From Hevea brasiliensis (Eukaryota > Streptophyta > Magnoliopsida > Malpighiales > Euphorbiaceae), in the NCBI RefSeq assembly GCF_030052815.1, contig NC_079501.1, positions 84,329,849 to 84,393,848 of the forward strand: a stretch of DNA of 64,000 nucleotides, in the 5' to 3' direction. Under the pieces are notes generated by a model, which worked only from the letters and a program-made list of their open reading frames with translations, had not been told where the DNA came from and did no database searches. Below are positions 59,355 through 64,000 of this stretch, in pieces. The first letter of the stretch is position 1. Each line of letters starts with the position of its first letter. The position numbers were made by a program, and so were the translations under genes.

Positions 59355-62300
59355 TGTCACACCCTACCCCTCTGTAAGGCATAACATGATCTCGTAGTAT
59401 ACCTAATGAATTACCAACTTCGTCTATTGATAACCCATTAAATACACTACAAGAGATTTTAAAACTTTTCATACTTCTTTTTACAGTGGTGAGCACTATT
59501 TACAGGTGTTAAAAAAATTTTTGAACTAAAGTGAAACAGCTAACACATTTGAAGAATTAACAATTTCTGTAAATATTTTGGTGGAGTGCCATCTGTATTT
59601 TGAATAAAACAGTTCTTCAAAAACCTGTAAAAAGCACTTCAAATATATATTTCTCAATCTCAAACTCCAACATTTAATTAACACAATATGTTTCTCAACA
59701 TTTGTCAACTCAAATCCACAATAATTTTTCAGTGTTTTCAAAGGCTGAGATAAAAGAAATATATCACAATATTTACAAACCAAAATAATTTACAAATTTA
59801 TTTTAAAACTTCAATGTACAATTTTAATTTACAACTGCTCAAAATAAAAAACAATATATATATACAGTGAACATACATTACAATACAAAATGCAAAATAT
59901 GGTATACTCAATATACCCGATGAACTCTCAATATAGCATTAGCAGCCTAGTCTGCTACCCTGTCAGTCAGTCTACCAGCAACAGCAATGAAAAGCTATCG
60001 CTGAGTAAAATTTACTCAGTGGTGCACAATAATAATTTGAAATACGATATATAAATCTTTTATTGACAATTCACAAATCAAATAATTCACAATTCCATTT
60101 CACAATTTTCAAAGTTCATATAACACAAATTTGATCAAACAATTGAGTAACACAGTTTTGCCAATCAATAACACCATTTGATCAAATAACTGAATAATAC
60201 AGTTTTGCCAATCAATAACACCATTTGATCAAATAACTGAATAATACAGTTTTTCCAATCAATAACACCTGATCAAATAACTGAATAATACAGTTTTGCC
60301 AAACAATAACACCATTTGATCAAATAACTGAATAATACAGTTTTGCCAATCAATAACACCATTTAGGCCATGACACAATTTTTCCGCATATGCCGTGTTG
60401 TACACCAAGACAAGACACACTCACCCTAACAATCGAAATCAATGAGGGAGGAAGCTAGCTAAATAATGAGTACTCATCCACACTCACCTCAGACTGGCAA
60501 GTCAAAGAGGGAGGAACATAATCACACTCACCCCAGACTAATAAGTCAAAGAGGGAGGAATATAATAATAGTGTCATGCCAAGTGTGAATCAAAACAATT
60601 CCAAATCACAATATTTCATATAATTCCCAAATCCCATTTTATCTCAAAATTTCCATTTGTAAAGTAGGCAACACAATAATTTCCAAATAAGATTTTCAAA
60701 GCCAAAACAATAAAAAATTATTCATAACTCATTTCTCCAAATAAATTTTCTAGTACAAGCAGTGAATATAAAAGTATTGTGCATAGACACAATTTAAAAC
60801 TATAATATTCAAATAAATTTTTAAGCAGAAAATAAGAAATCAAAATTATTGTGCACAAACACAATATAAAACAATAACATACGAATAATCATAATTTATT
60901 TCAATTGAAAAATTCAAAAGAAATAACTATTGTGCACAAACCTCTAATAACTGTCTCTTAGCTCTGACTCAGTGTTTCCTTCTCTTTCCCTGAGTCTTTG
61001 CTAACTGAAACACACAATTTGAAGTATTTCAGTACTCATTTAAACTGTCTCTAACAATAAGGCTTAACACTTAATTTATTGAATTCTATCATTTTCTTAG
61101 TCAACCTAAGATGTTGACCCTCGATGCAGTCTAGGTGAATTAGGTTTTAATGTTACCAATATATCACATTTTATAGCCTTTTAGTGTTGGTACATGTTAC
61201 CCAATTTATTTCCATGTATAGTGCATTTTATTGCAATTTGTCGGATTCCGGTATACTAATTTGACCTAACTGGATGACCTAGTTTCCTCGGTTTTCGGGT
61301 TTCGGTCAAAACTACACACTTGTAGATCTATGTCTTATTGTACGAGGGGTAAAATTTTAGGTCATTCTGAGTTTACTTGACCAAGTTATGGTCATTTTAC
61401 TATTGCTGGTCAGAATGTACCAAAATGGTCACTTTAGGTTATTTTTAGGTCACTTTTGGTTCGGCCAGTTTTTGGACCTGAACTTGTGCAAGCTATTTGA
61501 CTTGCTCAAGGTCATTTATGGGCTTTGGTATCTTCATAAGACTTGTAGATATATGTCTCAACTATTCATGGTAAAAATTTCAGGCCAATTGAACCTGTTT
61601 TGAGTTATGGCGAAAACACTAACTACTGCCCAAATGGTCAATTTTCAGGCCTTAAATGCACTAATCCAGATTTGGTTGTTTTTCAAGTTACCTTCAAAGC
61701 AGAATTTTGGTAAGCTTCCTTCATGAAAGTTGGCACATTTTGTGCCTAGTTTCACCTCCAATTGGTCTCATACCAATTGGAGTCACACACTTAAGGTTCT
61801 AAGCCAAAACACACACTGCCCTGCTAGTCATTGTTCATCACTCATCAAATACACATCCTATGCCTACTAAGTTAACTCTTAAATGTCATTTCTGTTTTGT
61901 ACCTTAACATAAGCACATTTAGCAACTCATTTTTGGTTATTTTGGCAGCTTGTAACCACACTCAATATGCACATTATAGTACATAATTTACCAAGTCCAA
62001 ATTACACACAATTTAACTACATAATATAGCTCATTTACATGTCCAAACTCAAACTCTTATACACATATGCATGTTGCCATAACAAGCACTATAATTCAAT
62101 AATATAATTCCACAAACCAAACCATGAAGCAACATATTTTGGTCCACACTTCAAATTGCCGAATTGTAATCTTCTTCAATTAGCTTTCCAAGCTTCCAAA
62201 GTCAAGTGTACATTCACATATACATTTAGTATACATCACTCAATTTATTCCTACACACATAAATACTTCATCAACACTTTAATCTACCATTTACATGCAA

Positions 62301-63330
62301 AGATAAACTGCCCTTATTGAAGTTCCATGGCTGCCAAAAATGTACCTCTCCCTTAACTCATCAAACTTCAAAAATCCTTCCACAATTCAACTACCCATAA
62401 CATCCACACAAAGTTTAATGAAACAAGTATAAAAAAATACATACTTACCACCTTTGAAGCTCTTCAAAACCTTGACTAAACTTGATTTTCTTGCTGCCTA
62501 TCCACTGCCCAAGTGGTGTAGAATAATTTTTGTGAAGGAATCAAGTGGAAAAGTGGCTTGGATCATGGGAGAGTGGAGCTTGCATGGAGCTTAGAAAGGT
62601 TTTGGCCATGGAGGTTTCTCTCACTTTAATTTTGGCTGGTTGTCTTAAAGGTTGAAGATGATGGATTATTTTTGTCCAAATGAAGGTTAATGGTCCACTT
62701 AAGGGAGTTAGTGGACCACTAAGTGGAGATTTAATGTTTGTTTATTCTTAAATTTCCAAATTCCACATTTAACTCCTATCTTTTGCTATTTAAACTATGT
62801 ACCACCAATTTAATTTTTTATGACATTTTCCAAGTGTAATATCATTTATTTTTAATGGACATTTAGGTCAAAAGATAACTCGGGATGTCAAATAACCACA
62901 GTGCCCCTGTTCGGGTTGCATTCCCAATTTTTCGGTAACACCGAGTTTTGTTGTTTTCTTGATTTCTCACTTTTCTTTGTACTAATTAATTAATTTTTCT
63001 TTGATATTTCTAATGATATTTATACTTCAATAGACATTTATTTAAGTCCTAAAAATATTTTCTAGGGTTCCTCGCGGTCTAGGGCTAGTCAACAGTCCAC
63101 GCCGTAACTTCCTAGTGCGGTCACCCATCGCTAGGGTTCTCGGCTCGTTTAACTTAGTTACATTTCATTGCTATTATTTTTCCCTTGTTTTTCTTGTATT
63201 TTCTTTTCTTGTATTTCATTATTTTATGTCTCCTCACTTATATCTAAGTTTAGTTCTAGGCATCCTAGCTGTCCGGATAGCACTGGTCACCGGAACAGTA
63301 GAACGCACTACCGAACATAGAGGTGTTACA
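59355..63330 (-). repeat. E3 5' LTR
   Basis: A 3976-bp copy of the 3' LTR. Most of the extra length lies in the 47-bp tandem unit, here about five copies (60133-60364), against two in the other LTR. Confidence 0.9.
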
Positions 63331-64000
63331 ATGGCTGCCATTGAATATGAATTAGATGTCTTAATTCATTGCTTGCATGTATATGAAGAATTAAAGTTGA
63401 TGGAGTTAGGGTTTGGGAAAAACCTAGGTTTTTGCTTATGTGTTGGTGAATGAAAGTTTAAATGGTCAATTAGTGACCATTTGGCTGTGTATGATGAGGA
63501 AATGAAGTGAGTTGAGGCTTGGCAATTGAGTGCGGGTGAGCTGCCTTGGCTGACCTGCAGGACTGAGCATGAGTCCAGCAGATTTGGGCAACAATAACTG
63601 GAGTTGTAGAGGTTCAATTGGTGCAAGGCCAATATGACATGAAAATAGACACATAATGGCACAACTTTGGTGAAGAAACCTTGCTCAGAAAACCAAACCA
63701 GGTTGACCTAAAAATTGCCCTAATCCGGGTGACCTGCATTCTGCCTGGGCAAAATGACCAAATGAATAGTGTTTATTCATTTGATCATAACTCAGTGTAG
63801 AAAGGTCCAATTGACCTAAAATTTTACCAGAAGAAAGCTGAGACATACACCTAAAACTTTCATGAAGAATACAAATCCAAATTCTGACCATAATCTAGTC
63901 AAATTGCCAACCAAACTTAGGTTACCAAATCTGGCAGAACTAGTTTTGCCCAGAATTTTGGATTCTGTCTAATCCGGCCAGTTATGGTTTTTAGGCCATA
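63331..64000 (+). mobile_element. E4 LTR, right part (runs off the window)
   Basis: Continues the LTR that broke off at 52943; the first 5 bases are the second copy of ATGGC. 63540-64000 follows solo LTR A (about 4846-5310) closely. The palindromic motif AATGA ... TTCATTTG is at about 63750-63790. The element end is not in the window. Confidence 0.8.

Larger units (their letters stand above)
52944..63330 (-). mobile_element. E3: complete long-LTR gag-only retrotransposon
   Basis: A 10,387-bp element with 3.8-4.0 kb LTRs, exact primer-binding site, gag remnant and polypurine tract, flanked by a perfect target-site duplication ATGGC (52939-52943 and 63331-63335). It is oriented leftwards. The interior (56754-59354) codes only for gag up to the protease start. 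It is nested in the LTR of E4, a member of the same clade. Its LTRs differ little (2 changes in a 130-bp stretch around 53880 and 60460 compared by eye), so it is recent. Clade assignment to Tekay/Del-like chromoviruses is inference. Confidence 0.92.

Noticed and set aside
60133..60364. Regular repeats that could suggest a CRISPR array
   Set aside because: Units are directly adjacent without spacers, inside an LTR of a plant retrotransposon.

Overview
The window looks like repeat-rich nuclear DNA of a flowering plant, most likely a eudicot. It is AT-rich, carries nested plant LTR retrotransposons, a CACTA transposon, a TRIM and a Tourist-like MITE, and its one host-gene locus is a two-exon family-1 UDP-glycosyltransferase of the UGT74 type. 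The fine taxonomy (Malpighiales such as Euphorbiaceae is plausible) is a guess, not read from the sequence.

Layout. (1) 295-29096 is an old Tat-like Ty3/gypsy element, E1, in + orientation: 5' LTR 295-1499, RNase H and integrase remnants 10169-11816, a long degenerate ORF on the opposite strand (20667-23816) with a plant mobile domain, polypurine tract, and 3' LTR 28446-29096. It holds a Tourist-like MITE (428-1020), solo LTR A (3603-6751, TSD CACAT), the 3' part of a second Tat-like element E6 on the minus strand (to about 9700), a complete long-LTR gag-only element E2 (11817-20327, TSD CCCCA) and solo LTR B (24276-27933, TSD AGGTG). (2) 29130-36310 is one copy of a segmental duplication, interrupted by a LINE tail, by E5 (29996-34711, minus strand, a short relative of E1) and by a retroposon with an 11-bp TSD (34917-35853). 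(3) 39394-42281 is the UGT gene on the minus strand, complete in outline but carrying an in-frame TAA; its intron has a GC donor and contains a shrunken copy of exon 1. (4) 43110-44960 is the second copy of the duplication. (5) From 45640 a CACTA/En-Spm element runs right with a broken transposase (about 50838-51912) and a TRIM (47421-47812). It is cut at 51913 by the LTR of E4, which is itself split by the complete gag-only element E3 (52944-63330, minus strand, TSD ATGGC); E4 resumes at 63331 and leaves the window.

How it works together: only the UGT locus is host-gene-like and it is probably a pseudogene. The rest is a record of insertions into insertions. E2, E3, E4 and solo LTRs A and B share an LTR head and belong to one clade of long-LTR elements; E2 and E3 keep gag but lack reverse transcriptase and integrase, so they would have depended on other elements. 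E1 and E5 share a different LTR (TGTTTACAC start) and both carry remains of an antisense gene whose protein begins MASD. This retrotransposon-borne antisense plant-mobile-domain gene is the most interesting content of the window.
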